From NCBI GenBank assembly GCA_024235675.1, contig JACKLZ010000001.1, positions 248,001 through 312,000 on the forward strand: DNA of 64,000 nucleotides, written 5' to 3'. The translations under genes and the position numbers were made by a program. Positions 18,745 through 26,651 of this stretch are shown here, piece after piece. The notes beneath the pieces were generated by a model. That model saw only the letters and a program-made list of their open reading frames with translations. It had not been told where the DNA came from and ran no database searches. Every line of letters starts with the position of its first letter. Within the stretch, counting starts at the first letter, position 1. Source of the DNA: Zoogloeaceae bacterium (lineage in GTDB: Bacteria > Pseudomonadota > Gammaproteobacteria > Burkholderiales > Rhodocyclaceae).

Positions 18745-20706
18745 TTACAGTCCGGTGCCGCGATAGGCGTGACGCTGTTGGCGGGCGTGGTCGTCGCGTA
18801 GCAGGGCAGCGCGTACCTGACGTTCACGTGCCGCGGTGCGATCCTGGCCAAGGCGAAAGAGCGCGGCAATGGCGCGCTCGGGGAGGTAGGGCAAAAAGCG
18901 TGTGAGCGCGCGACGCACAGCCGGCGACACGCCGGTGTCGGGCGCGTCGGCGTCGAGGGCGCGGAAGTGCTCGGCGCTGCCGGGGTCGCCCTGCCGCGCG
19001 CTGCGACCGATGAGTTGGCGGTCGATGCGTCGGTTGGGGTTGTGCTGGCAGCAGATCACATGCAGGCCGCCGGCGGCGCGTACCGCGTCGGCAAGGCGAA
19101 TGTCGGTGCCGCGACCGGCCATGCGGGTGGCAACGGTGATGCGGCCCGGTTGCCCGGCCTGGGCGACGATGGCCGCTTCGTCGGCGTCTTGCAGCGCGTC
19201 GAGCACGGTGTGCTCGATGCCGGCGGCGGTCAGTGTGGCGGCGAGCTGGCGGGAGTCGCGCACCGAGTCGGTGCCGATCAGCACGGCGCGGCCCTGCTCG
19301 GCGAGCGCGGCGGCGCGCTCGGCGGCGGCCTGCCACATGGCGTGTTGCGTGGCGAACACGCGCGGCGGCGCGATGTGCCGGGCCAGCGGTTTGTGCGTGG
19401 GCAGACGGATGATCGGGCGGTCGTACACCGTGGCCAGTTCGGCCGCCGCTTCGGCCAGCGTGCCGCTGATGCCGGCCAGATGGCGATAGCGTGGGAAGAA
19501 GCGCTGGTAGGTCATCTGTGCTGCGGTGGTGGTCTCTTGCCCGAGCGGACAGCCCTCTTTGAGCTCGATGAAGCGGTGCAGCTCTTGCGACCAGGCGCGG
19601 CCGTCGGCGATGCGGCCGGTCTGGGTGTCGATGATCTGCACGCGATCGTCTTTGACCACGTAGTCTCGGTCGCGGCGGTACAGATGCAGCGCGGCCAGCG
19701 CCTGGCAGAGCCGGGCGTCGCGCGCGCGCCGGTGGCCGCCCAGCGATTCGGCGGCGAGGCGGCCGGCGTCGGTCAGCGTGACGCGGCGCGATTCGGTGTC
19801 GAGCTGGAAGTGCTGTGTGGCGTGCAAGCCGGTGGCACAGGCGAGTGCGGCCTTCAGGGCGGCGGTGTCGAGCGCCGTGGTTTGCGGGCGCGAGAGAATC
19901 AGCGGGATGCGTGCCTCGTCGATGAGCACGCTGTCGGCTTCGTCGATGATGGCCATGTGCTGACCGCGCTGCAGGCGTTGCGCCGCACGCGTCGGGTCGG
20001 TGAAGTGGCGCGTCTGGTTGAGCAGCGTGTCGCGCTCGGTGGGCGCCAGTACGGCGTCGCGCAGCGCGTCGAAGACCAGTTCACGTGCGGTGAGATAGGT
20101 GATGTCTGCGCCGTAGGCGGTGTGACGCTGCGCGGGCGCGTCGCTGGCGCAGACGGTTGCCACACGCAGACCGAGGTGGGCAAACAGCGGCGCCATCTCG
20201 GCGGCATCGCGCTCGACGAGGTAGTCGTTGGCGGTAATCACATGCACGGGCAGGCCGCTCAGTGCGCCGGCGGTGGCAGCCAGGGCGACCACCAGGGTTT
20301 TGCCCTCGCCGGTGGCCATCTCGACAAAGCAGCCGGACAGCAGTGCGTGGGCGGCGGCGAGCTGGGTGTCGTGGGCGCGCAGGCCGAGGCTGGCTTCGGC
20401 GGCGAGTGCGGCGGCAGCGAGGCTGCGATGGCGATTCGTGTGATCGGCGTGGTTGTGCTTGAGTAACTGACGAAGCGTCGTCACATCCCCTGCTGGCCGG
20501 CGCTGCTGCGCTGCCATCTGGGCGCGGATCGCGGCCACGGCAGCGAGTTGACGACGGGTGCGTGTCCGCATGCCGGCGTGGCGCAGGCGGCGCCAGAGTG
20601 CACGGGTGAGGCTGGGGGCGACGTCTTGCGCGCCTTGGCTGGCTGGCATCCGGAGGCGGTGTCGTGCGTGTGTGGGGGCAATGCGAGGCAGGCGCAGGGG
20701 CATCAT
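18745..20706 (-). CDS. SecA-like translocase ATPase paralogue lacking the C-terminal domains
   Basis: DEAD-box motor related to SecA, 653 residues from ATG at 20706 (GAGG 9 bases upstream, one base after the M50 stop). Motifs: Walker A in EMATGEGKTLV (residues 131-137), ITANDYLVERDA, DITYLTARELVFDALR, Walker B in IIDEADSVLIDEAR (DEAD at 255-258), a preprotein-crosslinking-like region (RDYVVKDDRVQIIDTQTGR), HLAGISGTL, and the second motor domain with ATRMAGRGTDI and RQLIGRSARQGDPG. It stops about 75 residues after that last motif and lacks the helical wing, scaffold end and zinc-binding tail of housekeeping SecA (about 900 residues). The Arg-rich first 60 residues are unusual. Its place between two HlyD-like genes and a giant exported protein suggests an alternative translocation motor. 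Confidence 0.9.
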   Translation of the reverse strand: MMPLRLPRIAPTHARHRLRMPASQGAQDVAPSLTRALWRRLRHAGMRTRTRRQLAAVAAIRAQMAAQQRRPAGDVTTLRQLLKHNHADHTNRHRSLAAAALAAEASLGLRAHDTQLAAAHALLSGCFVEMATGEGKTLVVALAATAGALSGLPVHVITANDYLVERDAAEMAPLFAHLGLRVATVCASDAPAQRHTAYGADITYLTARELVFDALRDAVLAPTERDTLLNQTRHFTDPTRAAQRLQRGQHMAIIDEADSVLIDEARIPLILSRPQTTALDTAALKAALACATGLHATQHFQLDTESRRVTLTDAGRLAAESLGGHRRARDARLCQALAALHLYRRDRDYVVKDDRVQIIDTQTGRIADGRAWSQELHRFIELKEGCPLGQETTTAAQMTYQRFFPRYRHLAGISGTLAEAAAELATVYDRPIIRLPTHKPLARHIAPPRVFATQHAMWQAAAERAAALAEQGRAVLIGTDSVRDSRQLAATLTAAGIEHTVLDALQDADEAAIVAQAGQPGRITVATRMAGRGTDIRLADAVRAAGGLHVICCQHNPNRRIDRQLIGRSARQGDPGSAEHFRALDADAPDTGVSPAVRRALTRFLPYLPERAIAALFRLGQDRTAARERQVRAALLRDDHARQQRHAYRGTGL

Positions 20707-20707
20707 G

Positions 20708-22846
20708 TCAGGCTGCCTCATTGAAAAACTGCAGCAGCACCTGCCGGCCACGGCGCACCCATTGTGTGGCCAGCGGTTCGGCGGGGTGGGCGAAGCGGAC
20801 CCAGACCCGTTCACCAACGCGCGCGGCGGGCGGGCGATCGAGTGCGAGTTCGATTTCGAAAATGGGGGCGATGGTGCGCAGCCCGTCGGGATCATCGGCG
20901 CGCGCAGCCAGCGGACCGCCGAAGCGGTCCGACAGCGCGGCGCTGGGCAAGCGGTGGCTGGCGCCTTCGGCAAAACGCGTGGTGTGTGCGGGTATTGGCG
21001 CGTCGGAGGCGTCCGTCAGTTGAACGCTGACCGCTTGCGTGGCCTGACGAATGTAGGCGATCTGATCATCGGCCACGACGGCGCGAATCTTCAGGCCGCG
21101 GTCTGACACCACATGGCCGAGGCTGTGGCCGCGCGGCAGGTAGGTGCCAGGCAGATCGTTCTGTTGGGGCAGGGCGAGTCGGCCGTCGACGCCTGCGCGC
21201 AGTGACAGCGCAGCGATGCGTTTGCGCACGTCGGCCAGATCTTGCTCGACCGTGGCGATCCGGGTGCTGACGTCGCCGGCTTCGCGCGGGTTGGTGAGCA
21301 AGCTGCCATAGCGTCGCGTTTGCAGGCCGACGAGTTGTTCGACCAGTGCACTCTCGGCGGCTGCGAGCTCGGGGTCGTCAAGCCGTGCGATGAGCTGGCC
21401 CGCGGTGACGGTGTCGCCATCACGGGCGAGCACCTCGGTGATGAAACCGTCGGTGTCGGCATGTAGTTGTGCGTGTTCGGGCAGGGCGAGAACGCCGGGC
21501 ACGCGTGTCGAGGACGGGGCGGGCACGAGGGTCAGCAGTATCAAGATCAAGGCAAAGCCGACGCCGAGACGCCGCTGAGTGCGCCGGCGCCTCGGGCCTG
21601 GTTCGCGCCCGATCCAGCCCTGAACGGCACGGTAGATTGGGGTGAGGACGAGTGTGGCGATCATGAAGAGGCCGAACACCACGCCGAGCACGCTGGAATA
21701 TCCGGCAATCCATTGGGCGATCTGGTAGCTGATCAGTAGCTGGAACAGCCATGCCGCCGGTGCGTAAGCGGCCAGCCAGCGTGTCTCGCCGGCGGCAACG
21801 GTCATGGGTGGGTGTTGAAGCCCGAGCAGATGCAAGCCGATGTGGTGATGCCACCAGCGTCGGCTGCGTGAGGCGAGGTTGGGCAGGTCGAGTGCGTCGG
21901 AGAGTACGTAGTAGCCGTCGAAGCGGAGCAGCGGGTTGCCGTTGAACAGCAGCGAGGACACGGCGCCGATGAAGAAGGCGGTGAGGGCGATGTCCTGAAT
22001 CAGGCCGGGCGCGACCGCCCGCCAGAGCCAGAAGGCCAGCGCGGCGATGAACAGCTCGGTCATGATGCCGGCCGCGCTGACGATGATGCGTTGAGCGCGC
22101 GCGAAGCCGTTGGCGGCCGAGGCGTCGAGATAGGGTACGGGCACGAGCACCAGCAAGGTAAAGCCGGCGGTGTGCACCGTGCCGCTCCAGCGGCGCACGG
22201 CGAGGCCATGGGCGAGCTCGTGGAGGGCTTTCATGAGCGGATAGACGCCCCAGGCAATCAGCACGAAACGGGGCGACTGGAGGCCCTGGCTGATCGCCGT
22301 GCCAAGGCGAGATCCCTCTGCGCCGACGTTGAGCGCGGTGATGATGACGACCGCGAGCCAGGCCAGCAGAACGGGCAGGCAGAAGATGCGTTGGCCCAGG
22401 GCGTGGAGTGTGTCTAGCAGGCGTGAGGGGTCGAACAGGCGCACCCGCACCGAGAGCGGATTGAGGGCGGCGAGACGTTGTTTGCGGGCGTGTTCGCGGG
22501 CATGGTCGAACTGGGTGATCAGGTCGGGCTGGACGTCGGCGCGCAGGAAGCCGGCGGCGCTGAGTTGGGCGAGCAGATCGAGGACTTCGGGCTGGCTGGG
22601 GGCTTCGTCGCCGAGCGCGTCGAACAGTCGGTGCCACAGGGCGTCGACGGTGTGGTGGCCGTCGAGCAGGCCGACAAAGCGCCAGGCCGTGGCGTTCAGT
22701 CGCAATTGCTGGCGCGAGTCGGGGGCACTCAACAACTGCCAGCGGGTGCCACGGCTGAGCAGTCGGCGCGTGTGCACTGCGCTGCGCAGGGCCGGGCACA
22801 GCGCGGCGACTTCATGCCATTGAGGGCTGTAGAGGGCTTCGTTCAT
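20708..22846 (-). CDS. Membrane protein: PqqD-like domain, M50 metalloprotease and HlyD-like domain
   Basis: Multi-domain inner-membrane protein of 712 residues from ATG at 22846, which overlaps the upstream stop (ATGA). Residues about 9-110 resemble a PqqD-like fold (RGTRWQLL, LNATAWRFVGLLDGHHTVDALW, EVLDLLAQLSAAGFL), the type used to recognise peptide substrates. A polytopic membrane region from about 150 has the M50 zinc motif HELAH at 209-213 and a second motif, NPLLRFDGYYVLSDAL. After the last helix at about 420-440, residues 445-712 form a lipoyl/HlyD-like arm (HADTDGFITEVLARDGDTV). M50 proteins of this build are known beside HlyD and SecA-like genes but their role is not established as far as I know. 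It could cleave or guide the giant protein. Confidence 0.87.
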   Translation of the reverse strand: MNEALYSPQWHEVAALCPALRSAVHTRRLLSRGTRWQLLSAPDSRQQLRLNATAWRFVGLLDGHHTVDALWHRLFDALGDEAPSQPEVLDLLAQLSAAGFLRADVQPDLITQFDHAREHARKQRLAALNPLSVRVRLFDPSRLLDTLHALGQRIFCLPVLLAWLAVVIITALNVGAEGSRLGTAISQGLQSPRFVLIAWGVYPLMKALHELAHGLAVRRWSGTVHTAGFTLLVLVPVPYLDASAANGFARAQRIIVSAAGIMTELFIAALAFWLWRAVAPGLIQDIALTAFFIGAVSSLLFNGNPLLRFDGYYVLSDALDLPNLASRSRRWWHHHIGLHLLGLQHPPMTVAAGETRWLAAYAPAAWLFQLLISYQIAQWIAGYSSVLGVVFGLFMIATLVLTPIYRAVQGWIGREPGPRRRRTQRRLGVGFALILILLTLVPAPSSTRVPGVLALPEHAQLHADTDGFITEVLARDGDTVTAGQLIARLDDPELAAAESALVEQLVGLQTRRYGSLLTNPREAGDVSTRIATVEQDLADVRKRIAALSLRAGVDGRLALPQQNDLPGTYLPRGHSLGHVVSDRGLKIRAVVADDQIAYIRQATQAVSVQLTDASDAPIPAHTTRFAEGASHRLPSAALSDRFGGPLAARADDPDGLRTIAPIFEIELALDRPPAARVGERVWVRFAHPAEPLATQWVRRGRQVLLQFFNEAA

Positions 22847-24219
22847 AGACCGAACCAGGCCCACTGTTGCAGGCGTAGCCAGTTGCGCACGCGTTCGGTC
22901 CACTGGGCTGCGAGGGGTGCAGGGTCGGTGGCGATGCGGGCATAGCCGCGCATGCCGGGTTTGACGGCGTCAGGCGGGGTGGTGAGGCGGGCTTCGACTT
23001 CGATGAAATGGCGTCCGTCGCGTTGTACGGCGACCGGCAAAACGCGCTCGACGGTGAAGTCGATCGCGTTGGCAGGCAGGGCGCTGAGCGCGATCTGGCC
23101 CGAGGCTTGGGCGCTCAGGCGATGTGCGTCGCGCTCGTCGACTTCGATCATCAGACGGTAACGGGCCTGTGGCGCCAGCACGAGCAAGACTTCGCCGCGC
23201 TGCACCGGCGTGCCCTGGGCTTGATCGAGGTCGCCGGTGAGGACGATAGCGTCCATGGGGGCGCGGATCGCACCGCGTTCGAGTTGGTTGTCGATGAGTG
23301 CGATGCGTGCGCGGGCTTCGTCGGCGCGGGCGCGCTGGACCACCATTTGAGCGCGATCGGCGGTGGACAGTGCGGCGGCGAAGGCGTTGTCGTGCTGGGA
23401 CAGCTCGCTCTCGTGTTTGCGCCGCTCCAGCCTGGCCTCGCGGTCGGCCAGCTCGACCAGGATCTGGCCTTCGTGGACCACGTCGCCCGGGCGAACGAAG
23501 GCGCGCTCGATGTAGCCGTCGGCGGGGGCGGTGAGGGCACGCTGGATTTCGCCTTCGATACGGGCTTCGGCCGTGATGCCGGCCGGAACCGGGATGGCGA
23601 GCAAGACGGCGAGTGCCAGCACGACGCCGCCGGCGGCGCTGCGGTACCACGGACGTGTGCTGTGGTGCGGGCGAAATGCTTTCGCCAGACGTTGGTGCAG
23701 TGGCGCGTCGCGCTCGGCGCGAAGCTGAAGTACGGGGCCGGTGTGGGCGGCGACTTGGGCAATGAGTGCGATGTCTTCGGCGTCGAGCGGCGCGTGGGGG
23801 GCGGCTTCAACGAGTATCGCGCCACTCAGCATGTCATCGACCGGGATGGGCACGGTGCAGATCCAGCCACCCACATGATGGGCGAGGGCAAGGTGGGCAC
23901 GGGTGATATTCAGGCTGTCGGTGTGTGTGGATGGCGCGTCCAGCTGCGTTTGCTGGTCGAGCGCTTCGTCAACGGCGGCGTCGATCAGGGGCTGGGCCTG
24001 GGGCGACGCATCGGCAACGGCCAGATGCGAGCTGGCGCGGCGGCGTGCCTGGCCTTTGAAATCAAGCAGGATGTGCACCGCACGCAAGGGCAGGCTGGTC
24101 GCCAGCTCGGTGGCGACGGCCGTGGCGGCTTCATGCACGTTGCTGCCCGACAGCGCGCGGGCCTGGCAATGCAGGGCGAGCGCGAGTCGTCGAGTGTGGT
24201 CGGCAGATGAGGCGGTCAT
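22843..24219 (-). CDS. GAF-domain HlyD-family adaptor
   Basis: First gene of the minus-strand cluster, 458 residues. The N-terminal about 170 residues look like a cytoplasmic GAF-type module (ALHCQARALSG, LPLRAVHILLDF, WICTVPIPVDDMLSGAILVE). One transmembrane helix follows at about 193-212 (GGVVLALAVLLAIPVPAG), then a periplasmic HlyD arm: lipoyl half-motif (APADGYIERAFVRPGDVVHEGQ), coiled-coil hairpin (REARLERRKHESELSQ), second half (GAIRAPMDAIVLTGDLDQ) and a beta-barrel. Joining a cytoplasmic sensory domain to a membrane-fusion protein suggests that export is gated by an internal signal. The stop overlaps the next start. A weak GAAGG lies about 10 bases upstream of the ATG. Confidence 0.86.
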   Translation of the reverse strand: MTASSADHTRRLALALHCQARALSGSNVHEAATAVATELATSLPLRAVHILLDFKGQARRRASSHLAVADASPQAQPLIDAAVDEALDQQTQLDAPSTHTDSLNITRAHLALAHHVGGWICTVPIPVDDMLSGAILVEAAPHAPLDAEDIALIAQVAAHTGPVLQLRAERDAPLHQRLAKAFRPHHSTRPWYRSAAGGVVLALAVLLAIPVPAGITAEARIEGEIQRALTAPADGYIERAFVRPGDVVHEGQILVELADREARLERRKHESELSQHDNAFAAALSTADRAQMVVQRARADEARARIALIDNQLERGAIRAPMDAIVLTGDLDQAQGTPVQRGEVLLVLAPQARYRLMIEVDERDAHRLSAQASGQIALSALPANAIDFTVERVLPVAVQRDGRHFIEVEARLTTPPDAVKPGMRGYARIATDPAPLAAQWTERVRNWLRLQQWAWFGL

Positions 24220-24374
24220 GTTGCGCTAGGCCTTCGATACGTCAGACGGTTATTTCGGTCTAACGGCATCTCGGGGCGCGAACTTGACGCGTATTACGGC
24301 TCCGGCAGGGTCAAAATGTGTGCCCGATCATGCTGGTGTTCGCGGAAACAGCGCTGGCATTGTGTCGCGGCGGA
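24220..24374 (-). promoter_or_regulatory. Intergenic region expected to hold the promoter of the 18-kb cluster
   Basis: About 155 bases between the CitE-like gene and the GAF-HlyD gene, both on the minus strand. It is the only sizeable gap before the seven-protein run, so a promoter is expected here. On the minus strand a TTGACC (24307-24312) occurs but without a well-spaced -10 box, and no strong terminator for the preceding gene was seen, so read-through from that gene is possible. Confidence 0.35.
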
Positions 24375-25358
24375 TCAATTGCCGAAGAAGCGTTGCTCCG
24401 CATCCGCCGGCAGGTGCTGGCCGGTGGCGCGGGCGCGTTTAAGGAGCGTCCAGTAGTAGCGGTAGGAGGCGCGGTCGTGCAGCTTGCCGGCGTGCTGGAT
24501 CGGGCCCCAGTTGGCGTCTTGCGCGGCTTCGAGAATGGCGGCAGCGCTCTCGACCTCGGAAAAATCGGGGCGCATGGCTTCGAGAATCGGGGTGATCTGG
24601 TTTGGGTGGATGCTCCACATGCGCAGATAGCCGAACTCGCGGCGGGCGCGTTCGGCGTCGTGGCGGATGAATTCGACGTCCTTGATTTCGGTGGTGACGT
24701 TGTGGCTGGGCACCACGCCGTGGGCGAGCGCGGCGGCGGCGATTTCGCACTTGGCACGTGCCACAAGCGGGTGGTCGAACTGCGCCGGGCTGCGCATGGC
24801 TTCGCCGGGAATCGCGCCGTGATGGGCACTGACGAAGTCCATCAGGCCGAAGTCGAGGCTTTCTACGCCCTCGAGCGCGGCGATATGCCAGGCGTCGCGC
24901 AGTGCGCCGTGAGTTTCGATCAGGACATGGACGGGGAGGGCGATGCCGGTGTGGTTGGCGGCTTCCTGAGCGCGCAGGTAGGCGATTTGCTCGCGCACAT
25001 CGTCGACCGAGCGGGGCTTGGGGAGCGTGACGAAGGCGAGGCGCTGGCCAGCGTCTTCAATCAGGATGTCGATATCCCGTCGCCAATGCGGATGGGTAAT
25101 GTCGTGGACGCGCGCGCCGACCCGGCCAAACTGGTTGGCGGCTGACATGACCATTGCCGCGGCCATGTGGGCGTGTTCGGTCTCCTGGCCGGCCTTGGCG
25201 CCGTCTTCGCAATCGCAGGTGATGTCGAACACCGGGCCCATCTGCTGCTGGATCTCGAGCGCTTTGGTGATGAGCTTTTCGCTGCCGGCGTAGTGGTCGA
25301 CGGCGGGCACGTCGGGGAGCGTGCGCTCACCCTGGAAAAGAACCTGATCAGGATGCAT
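24375..25358 (-). CDS. HpcH/HpaI aldolase, CitE/malyl-CoA-lyase-like
   Basis: CoA-ester lyase-type enzyme of 327 residues in the CitE/malyl-CoA lyase branch of the HpcH/HpaI family. Visible family features are FDITCDCEDGAKAGQE (metal and substrate loop), VTLPKPRSVDDV, HVLIETHGALRD with the metal-ligand Glu, LDFGLMDFVSAHHG and SIHPNQITPI. It is longer than CitE itself and closest in style to L-malyl-CoA/methylmalyl-CoA lyases. It would split or form malyl-CoA-type esters in acetate or glyoxylate metabolism. It lies downstream of malate dehydrogenase on the same strand but is separated from it by a strong terminator, so it is probably expressed on its own. The exact substrate cannot be decided here. 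Confidence 0.85.
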   Translation of the reverse strand: MHPDQVLFQGERTLPDVPAVDHYAGSEKLITKALEIQQQMGPVFDITCDCEDGAKAGQETEHAHMAAAMVMSAANQFGRVGARVHDITHPHWRRDIDILIEDAGQRLAFVTLPKPRSVDDVREQIAYLRAQEAANHTGIALPVHVLIETHGALRDAWHIAALEGVESLDFGLMDFVSAHHGAIPGEAMRSPAQFDHPLVARAKCEIAAAALAHGVVPSHNVTTEIKDVEFIRHDAERARREFGYLRMWSIHPNQITPILEAMRPDFSEVESAAAILEAAQDANWGPIQHAGKLHDRASYRYYWTLLKRARATGQHLPADAEQRFFGN

Positions 25359-25400
25359 GGCGGTGGCGTCTGTGTGGTGAGTGTTGCCGGGCAGAATACC

Positions 25401-25432
25401 AAAAAAATCGGGGGCGATTTCTCGCCCCCGAT
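25401..25432 (-). terminator. Rho-independent terminator of mdh
   Basis: On the minus strand an 11-base GC-rich stem (ATCGGGGGCGA paired with TCGCCCCCGAT) is followed directly by a run of seven T. It lies just after the malate dehydrogenase stop. Confidence 0.9.
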
Positions 25433-25459
25433 GCTTTGCTGCCAGATGCGCTCGGTGGA

Positions 25460-26449
25460 TCAGAGCAGATCTTTCACGCCTTCGCGCTCTTCGAGGAGCT
25501 CGTTGAGCGTCACGGTCATGCGCTCGCGGGAGAATGCGTCGATTTCCAGATCCTTGACGACCTTGTACTCACCGTTTTCGGTGATGCAGGGCACGCCATA
25601 GATGATGCCTTCGGGGATGCCATAGGAGCCGTCGGACGGCACGCCCATGGTGACCCACTCGCCGTTCGAACCGAGCACCCAGTCACGGATGTGGTCGATG
25701 GCGGCGTTGGCAGCCGAAGCAGCCGACGACAGGCCACGGGCCTCGATGATGGCGGCGCCGCGCTTGCCAACGGTGGGCAGGAACACGTCGCTGTTCCACA
25801 CGTCGTCGTTCACCAGCGATTTGACGTTGTCGCCGTTGGACAGGCAGAAACGGTAGTCGGCGTACATGGTGGGCGAGTGGTTGCCCCACACGACCAGCTT
25901 GGTCAGGCTGGATACGCTGCGACTGGTTTTTGCAGCCAGCTGCGACAGGGCGCGGTTGTGGTCCAGACGCAGCATGCCGGTGAAGTTCTTGGTGTTGACG
26001 CGGCCAAATTTCTCGGCGGTCTTCATGGCGATGTAGGCGTTGGTGTTGCAGGGGTTGCCGACGACGAGCACCTTGATGTTCGGGTCAGCGTACTGGCCGA
26101 TGGCGGCGCCTTGAACGGTGAAGATCTTGGCGTTTTCGGTCAGCAGGTCCTTGCGTTCCATGCCGGGACCACGCGGACGGGCGCCGACCAGCAGGGCGAT
26201 TTGCGCGTCCTTGAAGGCGACATTCGGGTCGTCAGTGGCAACCATGCCGGCGAGCAGCGGGAAGGCGCAGTCTTCCAGCTCCATCATCACGCCCTTGACG
26301 GCTTTCTGTGCCTGCGGCAGGTCGAGCAATTGAAGAATGACCGGCTGATCCTTGCCCAGCATTTCGCCGCTGGCGATGCGGAACAACAGGCTATAACCGA
26401 TTTGGCCGGCTGCGCCTGTGACGGCGACACGTACGGGGGCTTTGCTCAT
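25460..26449 (-). CDS. mdh: Malate dehydrogenase
   Basis: NAD-dependent malate dehydrogenase of 329 residues, oxidising malate to oxaloacetate in the TCA cycle in the cytoplasm. Motifs: nucleotide-binding VTGAAGQIGYSLLFRIASG (about 10-28), substrate-loop RPRGPGM (91-97), D163 in RLDHNRALSQ and catalytic H191 in VVWGNHSP. The length and these motifs are typical of the betaproteobacterial/eukaryotic-cytosolic-type MDH. It is divergent from the GntR gene across about 200 bases that hold an AT-rich palindrome, so it may be controlled by that regulator. A strong terminator follows. Confidence 0.97.
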   Translation of the reverse strand: MSKAPVRVAVTGAAGQIGYSLLFRIASGEMLGKDQPVILQLLDLPQAQKAVKGVMMELEDCAFPLLAGMVATDDPNVAFKDAQIALLVGARPRGPGMERKDLLTENAKIFTVQGAAIGQYADPNIKVLVVGNPCNTNAYIAMKTAEKFGRVNTKNFTGMLRLDHNRALSQLAAKTSRSVSSLTKLVVWGNHSPTMYADYRFCLSNGDNVKSLVNDDVWNSDVFLPTVGKRGAAIIEARGLSSAASAANAAIDHIRDWVLGSNGEWVTMGVPSDGSYGIPEGIIYGVPCITENGEYKVVKDLEIDAFSRERMTVTLNELLEEREGVKDLL

Positions 26450-26590
26450 GGACGACTCCCTCTCGATGTGAGTGTGTGAAAGCGGACATTCGGCTGACCG
26501 TGTGCCTCACGAGTGAGGCGGGTGTCGGTGTTTGCCGATTCGCGCAAGATAGTAGTATCGCGTTTCAACAAAGTCAATTCATGTCATACG

Positions 26591-26602
26591 TCTTATATAA
26601 GA
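26591..26602. promoter_or_regulatory. AT-rich palindrome, candidate GntR operator
   Basis: TCTTATATAAGA is a perfect 12-base inverted repeat in an unusually AT-rich patch (about 26570-26640) between divergent mdh and the GntR gene. It lies about 50 bases before the GntR start codon, the usual place for an auto-regulated operator. Function is inferred from symmetry and position. Confidence 0.55.
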
Positions 26603-26651
26603 TATATGAGTTGATATAGACGCCTGTCAACTTTTGTGATGAAATACGCCA

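Noticed and set aside
18745..20706. SecA-like gene considered as the housekeeping secA
   Set aside because: It lacks the C-terminal domains, sits in a dedicated cluster and has an unusual Arg-rich start; the cell must encode a full SecA elsewhere.
17811..24219. Cluster considered as an ordinary type I secretion system
   Set aside because: No ABC exporter or TolC-type gene is present, and the cargo lacks RTX nonapeptides and a C-terminal secretion signal.
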